A DNA stretch of 64,000 nucleotides from Mycoplasmoides fastidiosum (GCF_024498275.1 NZ_CP101809.1:124001-188000); one strand, 5' to 3'; positions 1-10,533 are shown, counted from the first letter of the stretch. Numbers and translations: made by a program. The notes: generated from the letters alone by a model not told the origin.

Positions 1-1163
1 TCAGAATGTAAAAATTGTTTAAAACCTTTGACATCAGTTCGCAAGTATTGTTCATCTCACAATGGATTTAAGGTATTTCAATTTTTTACCTGTGCATCAG
101 CTTCACTGTCTTGTTTTAAAGTTAACTTTAAGAAAATGTCTTGTGCCATTTTTTTATGACCATACATAGTTGGGTGAATATCAAATAAATTATGGGCATA
201 AACTGTAGCATTTTTATTTCAATCATTAGGATCATCGACATTTATTCAATCAACATTAGCTTTTTTTGCCACGTCTTTAATGATTGTTTGATTAACTAAA
301 TTAAGAATGTATTGAGTTGCTTCTTTATCCTTTAAAAAAGAACTTAGAATGCTTCCAATATTAAAACCGATACTACGACTACCACTTGAACTAGAAGTAC
401 CACCACCAAGAGCTAAATTATTAACTAAATTGTTTAAAGCATTACTAATACGAATTAATGGCATTGGATAACCTGTTAAAACAATTCTAGCTTTGGGGTT
501 TAATTCTTTAATTCTTGCAATTAAATCTTCATAACTTTTAATGATTTTTCTATTAGTACTACCCAATTTTAAATACAATGATGGTAAATTACTAGTATCA
601 GCTAAATCAGTCAATGGAATTTCAGCAAAAAAATCATTTGCAGCTAATGAAACAGTAATTAAGTCAGCATTTTGAACTTTCTCTAAAATTTTGTTATATT
701 GACCTGTGCTAAAATCACCAAAGTATTTAGGTAGACGATCCTTAAACGGACTATTTAAATCAGCATTAGTTTTTTGAACAAAGTTAAAATAATCACTTCG
801 AGATTTCACATCATAACCTTCTGGTGTTTTATTTAAAAAATGTAACCAGTCAGTTGTACGTGCTCCAGAAATAGCTAGATTTGTGTAATCTTCTAATTTT
901 TCAACTGAGTTTTGATTAATATAATGAGCTAAGAATGACGGATAACTTCAACCATTGACTGCATTAGTGCTTTGATTAAAATTTCCGCTAGTTTCTAAAC
1001 CACCTAAATCAGCATTATATCCAGCAGCTACTGAATCACCAATTGCAACATAATTCACTTTGGTTGGATTATTAGCTTCGGATAAACCAGAACAAGCAGA
1101 TAAAATCAATCCAGAAATTATGCTTAATGGTAGTCAAACTCCCTTTAATTTTTTGAATTTCAA
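1..1163 (-). CDS. SGNH/GDSL-family hydrolase lipoprotein, 3' end cut by window edge
   Basis: The reading frame starts at a TTG at 1163 preceded by AAGAGG on the minus strand, and runs off the left edge (387 codons visible, TGA read as Trp). The N-terminus is a lipoprotein signal: Lys-rich start, hydrophobic stretch, lipobox LSAC with the lipidated Cys at residue 24. Residues 42-44 are GDS inside a YVAIGDSVAAGY block (SGNH block I, Ser44 the likely nucleophile). AAND further on fits block III, and Asp328-x-His330 in DIHP fits block V. SGNH proteins are esterases, lipases or acyl hydrolases, so a membrane-anchored enzyme acting outside the cell on host lipids or esters is likely; the substrate is inferred only. 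A Ser/Gly-rich insert lies near residues 260-270. The downstream neighbour is not visible. Confidence 0.85.
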
Positions 1164-1308
1164 CTTAGACCTCTTTTCAACCCAATTTAGAACCTAAATC
1201 AAGTTTATTATTCATGTTTTGAAAATTAATTTTTTCCAATTAAATCCCATCTATTATACGAGAAGAATGAATTTTTTTAGAGAAAACTTTTTGGTTAGGA
1301 TTTGACAA

Positions 1309-1343
1309 GAAAAAAGACAATGTTAGTATATAACATTGTCTTT
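1309..1343 (-). terminator. Rho-independent terminator of clpB
   Basis: A 13-bp perfect stem (1313-1325 with 1331-1343) with a 5-base loop is followed on the minus strand by a run of T. It sits just after the clpB stop codon and separates clpB from the SGNH lipoprotein gene. Confidence 0.85.
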
Positions 1344-1378
1344 CTGTATTAATAAAATAAAATCTGATTTACAGTGAA

Positions 1379-3496
1379 TTATTCGGGGATTAATATCAAT
1401 TCTTGTTTTTGTTTGTCCCAATCTAATAAATACTTTTTCTCTTTCACCAATTCATCATTAATGATTTTTTGGGATAATAAATTTTCAACATGAGTTTGAA
1501 TAAAGCGCTTAATTGGTCGGGCTCCGTAATTAATATCATAACTGCGTTCAATAATATGATGAACTGTTTCATGGGTGAAAGTTAGATAATAATGGTCTTT
1601 TTTCATGCGTCGAATTAGTTCGTTCATGAATTTTTTCACAATTTCAAACATCACATTGGATTCTAATTTATTAAAAATGATGATTTCATCTAAACGATTA
1701 ATAAATTCGGGTCGTAAATAGCGACGCATTTCACCTAAAGCTTTTTCAGGTTCATTATCCAAAATGTATTTAGCTCCAATATTTGAGGTCAAAATTAAAA
1801 TGGTATTTTTAAAATTAATTAACCGTCCTTGACCATCTTTAATTTCTCCATGATCTAGAATTTGTAATAACAAATTCAAAACATCAGAGTGCGCTTTTTC
1901 AATTTCATCTAAAAGAATTACAGAATAGGGATTGCGTCGAACTGATTCAGTTAATAATCCAGCTTGATCATAACCAACATATCCAGGAGGAGCACCAACT
2001 AATTTAGAAATAGAATGTTTTTCCATGTATTCAGACATATCGATGCGTACCATTTTGCGTTTGCTATCGAATAAAGCAAAAGCTAATGCCCGTGCAACTT
2101 CGGTTTTACCAACCCCAGTTGGACCTAAAAACAAGAAAGAACCAATTGGTTTATCTGGATCATTAATACCTACTCGTCCCCGTAAAACAGCATTAGTCAC
2201 TAATTCAATTGCATTATCTTGACCCTTAATTTCTTTTTTTAACGTGTCTCGTAAGTGCAATAATTTTTCTTTTTCAGATTCAACAATTTTTTGTAAGGGA
2301 ACTCCGATTGCATCAGAGATAACGGCTGCAATTTCTTCTTCAGTTACTTTATCTTTAACTAATTTAGAAGATTTTTGTAAATGTTCATCAATGGCTTTGA
2401 TTTCACGTTCTAAATTTGGCAAAGTAACATACAGTAGTTTAGATGCTTCTTCGAATTTAGCTTCAATTTGATAACGTTCAATTGCTAATTTAACTTTATC
2501 AATTTGTTCTTTATATTTCTGCAGTTTCTTATGTAATTCTTTTTCGTTTTTTCATCGTTCTTGAATGATGGCTTGACGATCTTTAGATTCAATTAAGCGT
2601 TTATCGACTTCTTGTAAACGTTCCCGACTGTTTTCAGTATCCTCTTGAGCTAAAGCAGCTCGTTCGGTTTCTAAGTGAATGATTTCACGGTTTAAAACAT
2701 CTAATTCTTTTGGTTGGGAATGCATATCGGTTTTGATTCGGGCTGCAGCCTCATCAATTAAATCAATGGCTTTATCGGGCAACATGCGATCAGTAATGTA
2801 CCGATCAGATAAATTAACTGCAGCAACAATCGCTGAATCTAAAATTTTTACCCCGTGAAATAGTTCTCAACGTTCTTTTAATCCCCGCATGATTGTGATG
2901 GTTTCATTTTTAGATGGTTCGTTAACCAAAATTTTTTGCATGCGACGTTCTAAAGCGCCATCTTTTTCAATATAGTTACGATATTCATTCAAAGTAGTAG
3001 CACCAATGATTTTAAAATCACCCCGAGCCATTAGTGGTTTTAAAATATTGGCTGCATCCATTGCGCCACTAGTTCGTCCTGCACCTACTAATTGGTGAAT
3101 TTCATCGATGAATAAAATAATTTTGCCTTCTGATTCTTGCACTTGTTTAATTAGTTTATTCATGCGTTCTTCAAATTGACCTTGAAAAGAAGCTCCAGAT
3201 AGAATATTAGACAATGAAATTTCATAAACTTCTTTATCCAATAAATTAGTTGGCACATCTTTAGCAACAATCCGTTGAACAAATCCTTCAACAATAGCGG
3301 TCTTACCTACACCTGGTTCACCAATTAAAATGGGATTATTTTTAGATTTACGGGAGATAATTTCAATCAACCGGCGAATCTCGTTTTCCCGACCAATAAC
3401 TGGATCAATTTTATTATTAGCAACTTCTTTATTCAAGTTTCTCCCAAACTCTTCTAAAGGTGGTAAGTCACTACTTTTTTTGAAGTTAAAATCCAT
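1379..3496 (-). CDS. clpB: ATP-dependent disaggregase ClpB (short form without N domain)
   Basis: This 705-residue protein becomes continuous when TGA is read as Trp. ClpB threads aggregated proteins through a hexameric AAA+ ring together with DnaK/DnaJ/GrpE. NBD1 has Walker A GEPGVGKT at residues 59-66 and Walker [11 protein letters not shown] Glu/Arg-rich middle region forms the coiled-coil M domain. NBD2 has GPTGVGKT near 458-465, DEIEKAH, and the arginine-finger region [11 protein letters not shown]. The usual ClpN domain of about 150 residues is absent and the protein starts directly before NBD1, as in other mycoplasma ClpB proteins. A CIRCE operator lies 71 bases upstream, so HrcA heat-shock control is expected. 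The gene is monocistronic with its own terminator. Confidence 0.97.
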
Positions 3497-3566
3497 ATCT
3501 TGACTCCTTGTTTAGTTTTCTAATGTTTCCTAAAACACTAATAATTCTACCATAATTTTGCCAAAA

Positions 3567-3593
3567 TTAGCAATCTAACCTATCGACTGCTAA
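3567..3593. promoter_or_regulatory. CIRCE operator (HrcA binding site) upstream of clpB
   Basis: The arms TTAGCAATC and GACTGCTAA flank a 9-base spacer. The consensus is TTAGCACTC-N9-GAGTGCTAA, so each arm differs by a single base and the spacer length is exact. CIRCE bound by HrcA represses heat-shock genes in Firmicutes and mollicutes. It lies 71 bases before the clpB start and about 160 bases before the divergent gene at 3756. Confidence 0.9.
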
Positions 3594-3701
3594 TTAAGTT
3601 AAACTGCCTTTACACCAATTTTTCAGTTGAAAAAGTCGAATATTCAAGTAGAAATCAGCAGAAACACCACGGATTAGCAGCGCTTAAAATTGTTAATGTA
3701 T

Positions 3702-3707
3702 TATAAT
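3702..3707 (+). promoter_or_regulatory. Probable -10 box for the 3756 gene
   Basis: TATAAT is a perfect -10 hexamer about 50 bases before the TTG start at 3756. No good -35 is seen, which is common in mycoplasmas. Confidence 0.55.
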
Positions 3708-3755
3708 TAGCATTTAATGTATTGAAGCTAATTAGAGTTGGGAGGTGAGGTAATT

Positions 3756-4301
3756 TTGAAGCAAAATAAGAAAAAAACCCCTAATTTCACCCAAAACCGG
3801 GGATTGAGAACCAAACAATTTCTAAAAGACCAATGAGCTAAAACTGATAAGTGAAAATTATCGTTTTCATGAATAGCTAGTTTGATTGTGTTTTGATTTA
3901 TTACCTTATATCCAGTCATTCATCGTAACTTTTCGTGAATTAATACTTTATCCACAGCATCAGCCATTTTAGTGGGCATTAATTTTTTGATTTTTGCTAA
4001 TCGTTATTTAGTTTTCAGTTTTTGGTTTGCAATTGGAATTCAAGCGCTGAAAAAATTGAAACTAGGAAACAGACGTTTAAGATCTAGTTGAACCCACCAA
4101 TCCGGAGGAAATATACATCATTCAGGGACAAAGGGTTTTGGTTCAAATCACCAAAAAAATCAAGAAAAACCCTTTACCTTAGAAGCTTATAGTCAAGTTT
4201 TGAGAGAGAAATCAATCATCCCTTGTTTATCGATTGGTTTGGTCTATTTAATTGTTTTGATAATTACAATTATTGTGGGCTTGAGTATGGGGATTATTTA
4301 A
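3756..4301 (+). CDS. Small multi-pass membrane protein, possibly DUF3899-like
   Basis: This gene is hidden unless TGA is read as Trp (several TGA codons). The frame runs from TTG at 3756 to TAA at 4299 and gives 181 residues. The TTG is chosen because a strong Shine-Dalgarno, GGAGGTGA, lies at 3741-3748 with a 7-base gap. A basic N-terminus is followed by hydrophobic segments near residues 45-62 and 70-105. A polar Gly/His/Ser-rich stretch follows, and a strong C-terminal helix (LVYLIVLIITIIVGL) ends the protein. That layout resembles DUF3899 mollicute membrane proteins, but this is a weak resemblance by eye. It sits 30 bases before ychF and is probably cotranscribed. Function unknown. Confidence 0.7.
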
Positions 4302-4331
4302 AAAAATTATGAAAGTAAAACAAATTAATCT

Positions 4332-5432
4332 ATGGCATTATCAGCGGGCATTGTAGGCTTACCAAATGTGGGTAAATCTACGCTTTTTAATACAATTACC
4401 AAATTATCAATCTTAGTCGAAAATTATCCGTTTGCAACAATTGAACCTAATGTTGGTGTAGTGAATTTGGTTGATGAACGATTAACCAAATTAGCCCAAA
4501 TCATTGAACCTAATAAAATTACATATGCAACTTTTAAATTTGTTGACATTGCGGGATTGGTTAAAGGAGCTTCTAAAGGAGAAGGTTTGGGTAATAAATT
4601 TTTGCAAAATATTCGCGATGTTGATGCTATTTGTCATGTGGTACGATGTTTTGATGACAAAACCATTTTATCAACTTCTGATCAATTAGATGCAGTTACG
4701 GATGCTCAAGTAATTGATTTAGAACTGATTTATGCTGATTTAGAAGTGGTTAAAAAAGCACTCCATAATTTGCCTAAAAAAATGGGACAAAAACTGACTA
4801 ATCAAGTTGATGCGTGAGATTTATTAGAACGCATTAAACAATTCTTAGATCAAGAAAAACCAATTCGTTTAATGGAATTTAATGAACATGAATTAACATT
4901 TTTGAAATCTTATAATTTTCTGACCCAAAAACCAATGCTTTATATTGGTAATGTTAATGATAATGACATTGCTAATCCTGAAGCGAATGAACAATTTCAA
5001 AAATTATTAGCTTATGCACAAAGCCTTAACGCTAATGCTATTGCTTTATCAGTTAAATTAGAAAACGAACTATCCCAATTAGACCCTAATGATGCTACAG
5101 AAATGATGAATGAATTGGGTATGCAGGAAACTGGGTTAAATAAAGTTATTGGTGCTTCTTTTAAGTTATTAAATTTGTCAACCTATTTTACTTTTGGTAA
5201 AACTGAAGTTCGCGCTTGGCCATTTCGAAATGGTTTGAAAGCACCTCAGTGTGCAGGAATTATTCATTCTGATTTTGAACGCGGTTTTATTCGAGCAGAA
5301 ATTATGCGGTATGATGATTTGATTCATTATGGCTCTGAATCAGGTGTCAAAGAAAATGGCAAAATGCGTTCTGAAGGCAAAGAATATTTGATGCAAGATG
5401 GTGATGTTTGTTTATTCAAATTTAATGTTTAA
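4332..5432 (+). CDS. ychF: Redox/stress-linked Obg-family ATPase YchF (OLA1 type)
   Basis: This 366-residue protein has one in-frame TGA near 4817. YchF/OLA1 is a ribosome-associated P-loop ATPase in the Obg GTPase superfamily. The sequence opens with AGIVGLPNVGKSTLFN (P-loop), then DIAGLVKGASKGEGLGNKFL (switch II) and a helical insert. A KPMLYIGNVND motif stands where GTPases have NKxD, in keeping with ATP preference. The C-terminal TGS domain contains FTFGKTEVRAWPFRNG and ends with GKEYLMQDGDVCLFKFNV. Length and domain order match the family fully. tdk follows 11 bases after its stop, suggesting one transcript. Confidence 0.97.
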
Positions 5433-5443
5433 TTTTAATTTAT

Positions 5444-6142
5444 ATGAAATTTAAAACCCCAATGCAATTACCAAAACCAAATGCCCTGAAAAACAATCGG
5501 GGCAAAATTGTTGTGATTTGTGGACCAATGTTTGCTGGCAAATCAGAAGAATTATTACGCCAATTGAAACGATTAGAATACTCCGGTGTCCCTTACATTA
5601 TTTTTAAACCCCAAATTGATAGTCGCACTAAAGGCACTGCTAAATCTCGGGATGGACGAGAAATGAAAGCAATTGTCATTAAAAACAGTGCAGAAGTGAA
5701 AGAACATTTAAAACACATTAAAGTTTTTCCGTTTGTGGTTGCATTTGATGAAGCCCAATTTCTGGATGCTGATATTGTGAATGTTGTTCGGGATTTAGCA
5801 GCTTTAAAAATTACTGTTTTAGTTACAGGTTTGGATACTGATTCTAACCATCAACCATTCGGACCAATGGGAAACTTATTAGCTATCGCAGATGAAGTCC
5901 GCAAGTTAACTGCGATTTGTTTGAATTGTGGTTCTGATGCAACTCGTACTTATCGAATTCATAAACCCGAAATGGTTTTAGATCAAATTTTGATTGGTGA
6001 CACTGATTCTTATGAAGCGCGATGTTCTAACTGTTTTAATATTGGTCGCAAAAAAACAGAACTACAACGTGAAATGATGCAATCTTTAAAAGTTGCTAAA
6101 GATAATTTTTTCAGCAACCAAAAACCCAAAAATCATTTTTAA
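5444..6142 (+). CDS. tdk: Thymidine kinase
   Basis: This is a type II thymidine kinase of 232 residues, which phosphorylates thymidine to dTMP in nucleotide salvage. Mycoplasmas depend on salvage because de novo synthesis is lost. The P-loop is GPMFAGKSEELLRQLKR. VVAFDEAQF is the DEAQF Walker B-like block, and VLVTGLDTD the lasso-adjacent block. The structural zinc site is made by CLNC and CSNC. A 20-residue N-terminal extension precedes the conserved start region. No clear Shine-Dalgarno is visible, and the 11-base gap from ychF suggests coupling or a shared mRNA. Confidence 0.95.
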   Translation: MKFKTPMQLPKPNALKNNRGKIVVICGPMFAGKSEELLRQLKRLEYSGVPYIIFKPQIDSRTKGTAKSRDGREMKAIVIKNSAEVKEHLKHIKVFPFVVAFDEAQFLDADIVNVVRDLAALKITVLVTGLDTDSNHQPFGPMGNLLAIADEVRKLTAICLNCGSDATRTYRIHKPEMVLDQILIGDTDSYEARCSNCFNIGRKKTELQREMMQSLKVAKDNFFSNQKPKNHF

Positions 6143-6187
6143 ATTTCTTCATTTAATTTCAAGAAACCCTATTTTTATTCTCATCCT

Positions 6188-6973
6188 ATGCAATATAAAA
6201 TTATTACTGCTCAATACGAAAAAGCTGAAAAAATTGCTAATAAATTACGAGCCATTTTAAAAAATCACCAAGAAAATGATGCAACGTTTGAGTACTTATT
6301 CTTAATTGGTGGGGATGGCACTTTTGCGCATGCAGTGACCCAATATGCATTTCAAGAGAATCTAAAAATCATCGGAATTAATGGAGGAAATGTTGGCTTT
6401 TTTTCCATGTTTGGTGAAAATGATTTGGAAAAAATTTTGAATATTATTGAACCACAAGATTTAACATGTTTATGTTACAAAACTTGTCATTTAATTAGAC
6501 TTCGATTTGATAATCAAGAACATTTTGCTTTTAACGATGTAGTCTTTTTTGCTAAAAACTTATTAGCTTTTGATGTTGCAATTGATCATAATTTTTTAGA
6601 ACACTACCGGGGTAGTGGTTTATTGTTTAGCACAAAATACGGTTCAACCGGTTATAACAAATCAGCTAACGGTCCAGTGATTTTTCCTGAAGTTCATGGC
6701 TGAATTATGAACGAATTATTTGCTCAAGGCACATCAATGATTCATACGGTTAACAATCCCATCATTTTATCTTGAACGACACAAATTCAATTACAGGCAA
6801 CAGATAATTACCGAAAATTCCGAATTAGTTTAGACGGAATTGAATTAGACGGTAGTGATAATTTTGAAACTTTTGAATTATCTTTAGTGGAATCTAAAGC
6901 ATTATTGTATTTTGCTTGTGATAGTCAAACTTACATTAAAAAACTAAGTTCTATTTTTCTTAAAAAATACTAA
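6188..6973 (+). CDS. nadK: NAD kinase
   Basis: This 261-residue protein is continuous when TGA codons (first near 6701) are read as Trp. NAD kinase makes NADP from NAD with ATP or polyphosphate and is the only route to NADP. The GGDGT motif is present as LIGGDGTFAHA, followed by NGGNVGFFS, NDVVFF and the conserved GLLFSTKYGSTGYNKSANGP. The C-terminal half is a beta-rich domain with ISLDGIELDG. Length fits short Gram-positive and mollicute enzymes. The order nadK / EIIB-like protein here parallels MG128-MG129 of Mycoplasma genitalium as I recall it. Confidence 0.94.
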
Positions 6974-7031
6974 TCCTATTCTAATTAAAGACTGATTTAT
7001 CAACAAAAAAAGCATGATCTCAATCTTGGTT

Positions 7032-7037
7032 TATAAT
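7032..7037 (+). promoter_or_regulatory. Probable -10 box before the EIIB-like gene
   Basis: TATAAT lies 35 bases before the ATG at 7072 and after the nadK stop, so the EIIB-like gene and lepA may have their own promoter. The -35 is not obvious. Confidence 0.5.
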
Positions 7038-7071
7038 TACTAATTAACTTGTTAAAAACAGGAGTTAAACC

Positions 7072-7443
7072 ATGAAATTTTTAAGAAAATGGTTTTGAAA
7101 AATCATCACTTTTAACGGACGCTTTTTCACAAAGAAACAAGCACTTTTAGAAGCTAAAACTGTTCGAAATGAACTGAAAACTAGTGAAACCACAACTGTT
7201 GATATCACTGCAATGATTCAAGCTTTAGGTGGAGTCAAAAACATTGCCAACATCAGTGCTGTTGTCAATACAATTAGTGTTGAACTAAAAGCATGAGAAG
7301 CAGTTCAATTGCAAGAACTACAAGCTTTAGGAGCAAAAGGTTTGATGCGTTCAGATTTAAAATTAAGAATGGTTTTTGGTGATGACAGCCATACTATTGT
7401 TAATTTAATTGAACAACAAATGCACAATGAAACAACTAAATAA
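7072..7443 (+). CDS. PTS glucose-type EIIB-like domain protein lacking the phospho-cysteine
   Basis: This 123-residue protein contains two TGA-Trp codons. An AGGAG sequence lies about 8 bases before the ATG. After a basic, Trp-rich N-terminus, residues 46-118 follow the PTS EIIB (glucose/N-acetylglucosamine class) pattern: ALGGVKNIANIS, LQALGAKGLM and VFGDDSHTIVNLI. In true EIIB domains a central ACxTRLR block carries the phosphorylated Cys. Here that block reads AVVNTISV and has no Cys, so phosphotransfer is unlikely. A regulatory or structural role is inferred. It corresponds to the stand-alone EIIB-like MG129 of M. genitalium. lepA starts 13 bases after its stop. Confidence 0.8.
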
Positions 7444-7456
7444 GAAAAAATATTAG

Positions 7457-9250
7457 ATGAACAAAAAAATTAAAAATTTCTGTATCATCGCGCACATTGA
7501 TCATGGTAAATCAACTTTATCTGATCGGTTAATTGAGATGACTGGAGCTTTATCCAAACGGGAAATGACTGCTCAAGTACTTGATTCAATGGAACTAGAA
7601 CGTGAACGGGGTATTACCATTAAACTAAATGCGGTGCGCTTAAATTATACTGATCCAGTAACAAAAGAAAAATACGAACTCAACTTAATTGACACACCTG
7701 GTCATGCTGATTTTAGTTATGAAGTTTCCCGAAGTTTAGCCGCTTGTGAAGCTGCATTATTAGTTGTTGATGCTTCACAAGGCGTGCAAGCTCAAACGAT
7801 TTCTAATGTTTATTTAGCTTTAGAAAATGAATTAGAAATTATTCCAGTACTAAATAAAGTTGATTTACCAGGAGCTAATGTTGAAGCAACCATTCAAGAA
7901 ATTGAATCCCGAATCGGTTTAAGTTGTGAATATGCTCCCCAAATTTCTGCAAAATCTGGCTTAAACTGTCAACAAGTTTTAGATGCAATCATTAAGTATG
8001 TACCCAATGCACCAACTCCAAATGATCGACCTTTAAAAGCGCTAGTATTTGATTCTTATTATGATCCTTATAAGGGAGCGATTGTTTTTATTCGGATCAT
8101 TGAAGGAGTTTTAAAAACTAATGACAAAATTAAGTTCATGGTTTCAGGCAAGGAAATGCAAGCAGTTTTATTAGGAATTAAAACTCCTAAATTTGAAGAA
8201 GTTGCCGAACTACGGGCTGGTGAAGTTGGTTATTTTGCAGCTAATATTAAAAACTTACACGATGTAGCTGTTGGAGATACAATCACTCATACTGATGCTC
8301 CAGCTGCTGAAGCTTTACCGGGTTATCGTAAGGTTTTACCGATGGTGTTTTGTGGGTTATATCCAATTGATACTTCCCAGTATGCAGCATTTAAAGATGC
8401 CATGAATAAAATTGCTCTAAGCGATGCATCATTAGTTTTTGAATACGAAACTTCTCAAGTTTTAGGATTCGGAATTCGCTGTGGTTTTTTAGGTTTGTTA
8501 CACATGGACATTATTAAAGAACGTTTGTCCCGGGAATACAAAATTGATTTAATTGCCACTGCTCCTTCGGTAAGCTATGAAATTCATTTAACTAATGGTG
8601 AAATCTTGACAATTCATAATCCAACTGATCTTCCTCATTTATCCCGAATCAAAACAATTTATGAACCGTATGTTAAAACCAAAATTTCGATTCCTGAGAA
8701 ATACACTGGCAAAATTATGGAATTATGCCAAGAGCGGCGGGGAATTTATTCTGACATGCTTCTAGATTCAGCAGTTCAGCGTACAATTGTTTATGAAATG
8801 CCATTAAGTGAATTAATTTATGGTTTTCACGATCGAATGAAATCAGTTTCTAATGGCTATGCTTCATTGGATTATGAATTAATTGGTTTGCGACCCGCGA
8901 AATTACAAAAAGTAGATTTATTACTGAACGGAAATCCGGTTGATGCTTTATCATTCATCACTGATCGTGAAAGTGCTTATTACAAAGCTAAACGGATTGT
9001 TGAAAAATTAAAGGAAATTATTCCTCAACACCTGTTTGAAATTCCGGTTCAAGCCGCAATTGGCACCAAAGTAATTGCTCGGGAAACAATTAAAGCGTTA
9101 AAAAAGAATGTAACTGCTAAATGTTATGGTGGTGATATTACCCGAAAACGGAAATTATGAGATAAGCAAAAAGAGGGGAAAAAACGAATGAAAGCGATTG
9201 GAGTGGTTGATGTCCCTCAGGATGTTTTCATCAAAATTTTAGAAGAATAA
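7457..9250 (+). CDS. lepA: Elongation factor 4 (LepA), ribosomal back-translocase
   Basis: This 597-residue protein has one in-frame TGA near 9158. LepA/EF4 is a translational GTPase acting in ribosome assembly and stalled translation. The G motifs are AHIDHGKST (residues 12-20), ERGITIK, DTPGHADF and NKVD. Later segments include GFRCGFLGLLHMDI / ERLSREY (EF-G-like domain) and the LepA-specific C-terminal domain with GTKVIARETIKALKKNVTAKCYGGDI, ending near KRMKAIGVVDVPQDVF. All usual domains are present at normal length. A terminator follows directly. Confidence 0.98.
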
Positions 9251-9258
9251 TCATGCTT

Positions 9259-9288
9259 AAAAATCGGGTTTTTTAACCCGATTTTTTA
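9259..9288 (+). terminator. Terminator after lepA
   Basis: A 10-bp stem (9261-9270 with 9275-9284), a TTTT loop and a T run directly follow the lepA stop codon. Confidence 0.9.
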
Positions 9289-9376
9289 ATTTCAAAAAAT
9301 TTTCAAAATTCTGTCTTCGTATCAGGTTTTTACTAATAAAAACGACGCAAAAATTAGATTAGCTGTTTAGATATGG

Positions 9377-9382
9377 TATAAT
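9377..9382 (+). promoter_or_regulatory. -10 box and long leader of the 9541 gene
   Basis: TATAAT is preceded by TGG, resembling an extended -10. A weak -35 (TTAGAT) lies 17 bases upstream. Transcription would begin near 9389, giving a leader of about 150 bases before the ATG at 9541. The nearest purine-rich run (AAGGA near 9512) is more than 20 bases from the ATG, too far for a normal ribosome site. I see no recognised riboswitch in the leader. Confidence 0.55.
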
Positions 9383-9540
9383 CTGAAATAGATTATTCGT
9401 CCTTAGATTTCTAATTATTCTGTGTCGCTTTTAAATGTGCAGTAAGATCTAAAAGTTTAGGTTGGATAATTTGAATTACGATTAAATTCAAAAATTTTTT
9501 TAATATAAGAAAAAAGGAAAAATTAATTTATTCTAAAACT

Positions 9541-10407
9541 ATGGAAAATCTTAACAAAGAACTAGTTGAAGTAAAAATGGTTGAACACAAATCTAGTGCT
9601 GAAACTAGATCTTTACAGTCACTAAATCAATTACAACTTTCAATTGAAGACAAAGCGGCTCATTTATCTCTTCAAGTGAACCAAGTAATTATTAAACCTT
9701 ACTTGAATCAAGCTTTAGACTACTTGCTAAACTCCCGTGATGAAGTTGTTTCTTCTTACAATAATTTAAGTGAAGAAATTGCGCAAGAAGTAGAAATTTT
9801 ACTTGAAACCAACCGCGTTCTAAGTGTTAAAGTTGCTGAAGCAAAACACTTAATTTCTGAAACTCAAGCTTTAATCCGCAATCGTTACAGTGATGCAACT
9901 GAATTTGAAATTGCAAGTGGCGTATTAAATTTAGATGAAGAATACAACACTGTAGCTCAGAACTACGAAAAACAAATGCAATTAAGTCAAGAAGTTGTTA
10001 AAAACCGCATGCGAATTCAATCATTATTGGAAACCCAACAATTATTAGACTCTTCTCTTTCAACTCGTGTTGCTGAAATTCAAGTTGAAATTGACAATTT
10101 AACTCTTTTATTAGAAAATCTAAGTTCTAGCTCATTCAGTGGTAAAAATTCTCGTGAAGGCGCTAAATTTGCTCACGGCGAAGATTTAAGCCGAACCATT
10201 GCTAACTTATCTGAAGCTGGTGCTTATCAAGATGACAGCAGCTTGTACGCTGAAACTCATTCTAGTGCAGTTGGTCGTGACTTACGTAATTTAGCTGAAG
10301 GTAAAGAGGCTGACTTAATTGAAGGCACTCTTTCAGTTGACCAAAATGATTTATTTGTTGTACAACAAACTAAACCAGTTAACTTAGCAAGAGTTGGTAA
10401 AAAATAA
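9541..10407 (+). CDS. Hypothetical coiled-coil protein
   Basis: This 288-residue protein starts at the ATG and ends in basic VGKK. I do not recognise it. There is no signal peptide, membrane segment, Cys or Trp. Residues about 15-195 are rich in Leu, Glu, Gln and Lys with heptad-like spacing (for example LVEVKM..., EVEILLETNRVL, EIQVEIDNLTLLLENL), so a long coiled coil is expected. Residues 195-288 are Ser/Gly/Asp-rich and probably extended. A cytoplasmic scaffold or cytoskeletal role is possible but unproven. It has its own promoter with a long leader and a strong terminator, so it is monocistronic between lepA and the convergent lipoprotein array. Confidence 0.75.
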   Translation: MENLNKELVEVKMVEHKSSAETRSLQSLNQLQLSIEDKAAHLSLQVNQVIIKPYLNQALDYLLNSRDEVVSSYNNLSEEIAQEVEILLETNRVLSVKVAEAKHLISETQALIRNRYSDATEFEIASGVLNLDEEYNTVAQNYEKQMQLSQEVVKNRMRIQSLLETQQLLDSSLSTRVAEIQVEIDNLTLLLENLSSSSFSGKNSREGAKFAHGEDLSRTIANLSEAGAYQDDSSLYAETHSSAVGRDLRNLAEGKEADLIEGTLSVDQNDLFVVQQTKPVNLARVGKK

Positions 10408-10495
10408 GTCCTTTCACCAACTTTGTTATTAAACATTATTTACTAAAATTACTGCAATAGTTTTTAATAACAAATACGTGATTAATTATTAATGC

Positions 10496-10533
10496 AAAAA
10501 AACAGATCATCAACTTGATGATCTGTTTTTTTG
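10496..10533. terminator. Bidirectional terminator between converging genes
   Basis: A nearly perfect palindrome (10501-10513 with 10515-10527) is flanked by A runs on the left and T runs on the right. It can terminate both the plus-strand coiled-coil gene and lipoprotein paralogue 1 on the minus strand. Confidence 0.85.

Noticed and set aside
3728-3919. Minus-strand frame of 63 codons
   Set aside because: It overlaps the plus-strand membrane protein gene, which has an excellent ribosome site and membrane helices. The minus frame has neither.
4803-4830. Apparent stop in ychF and many other genes
   Set aside because: These are TGA codons read as Trp in mycoplasmas; frame and homology continue on both sides.
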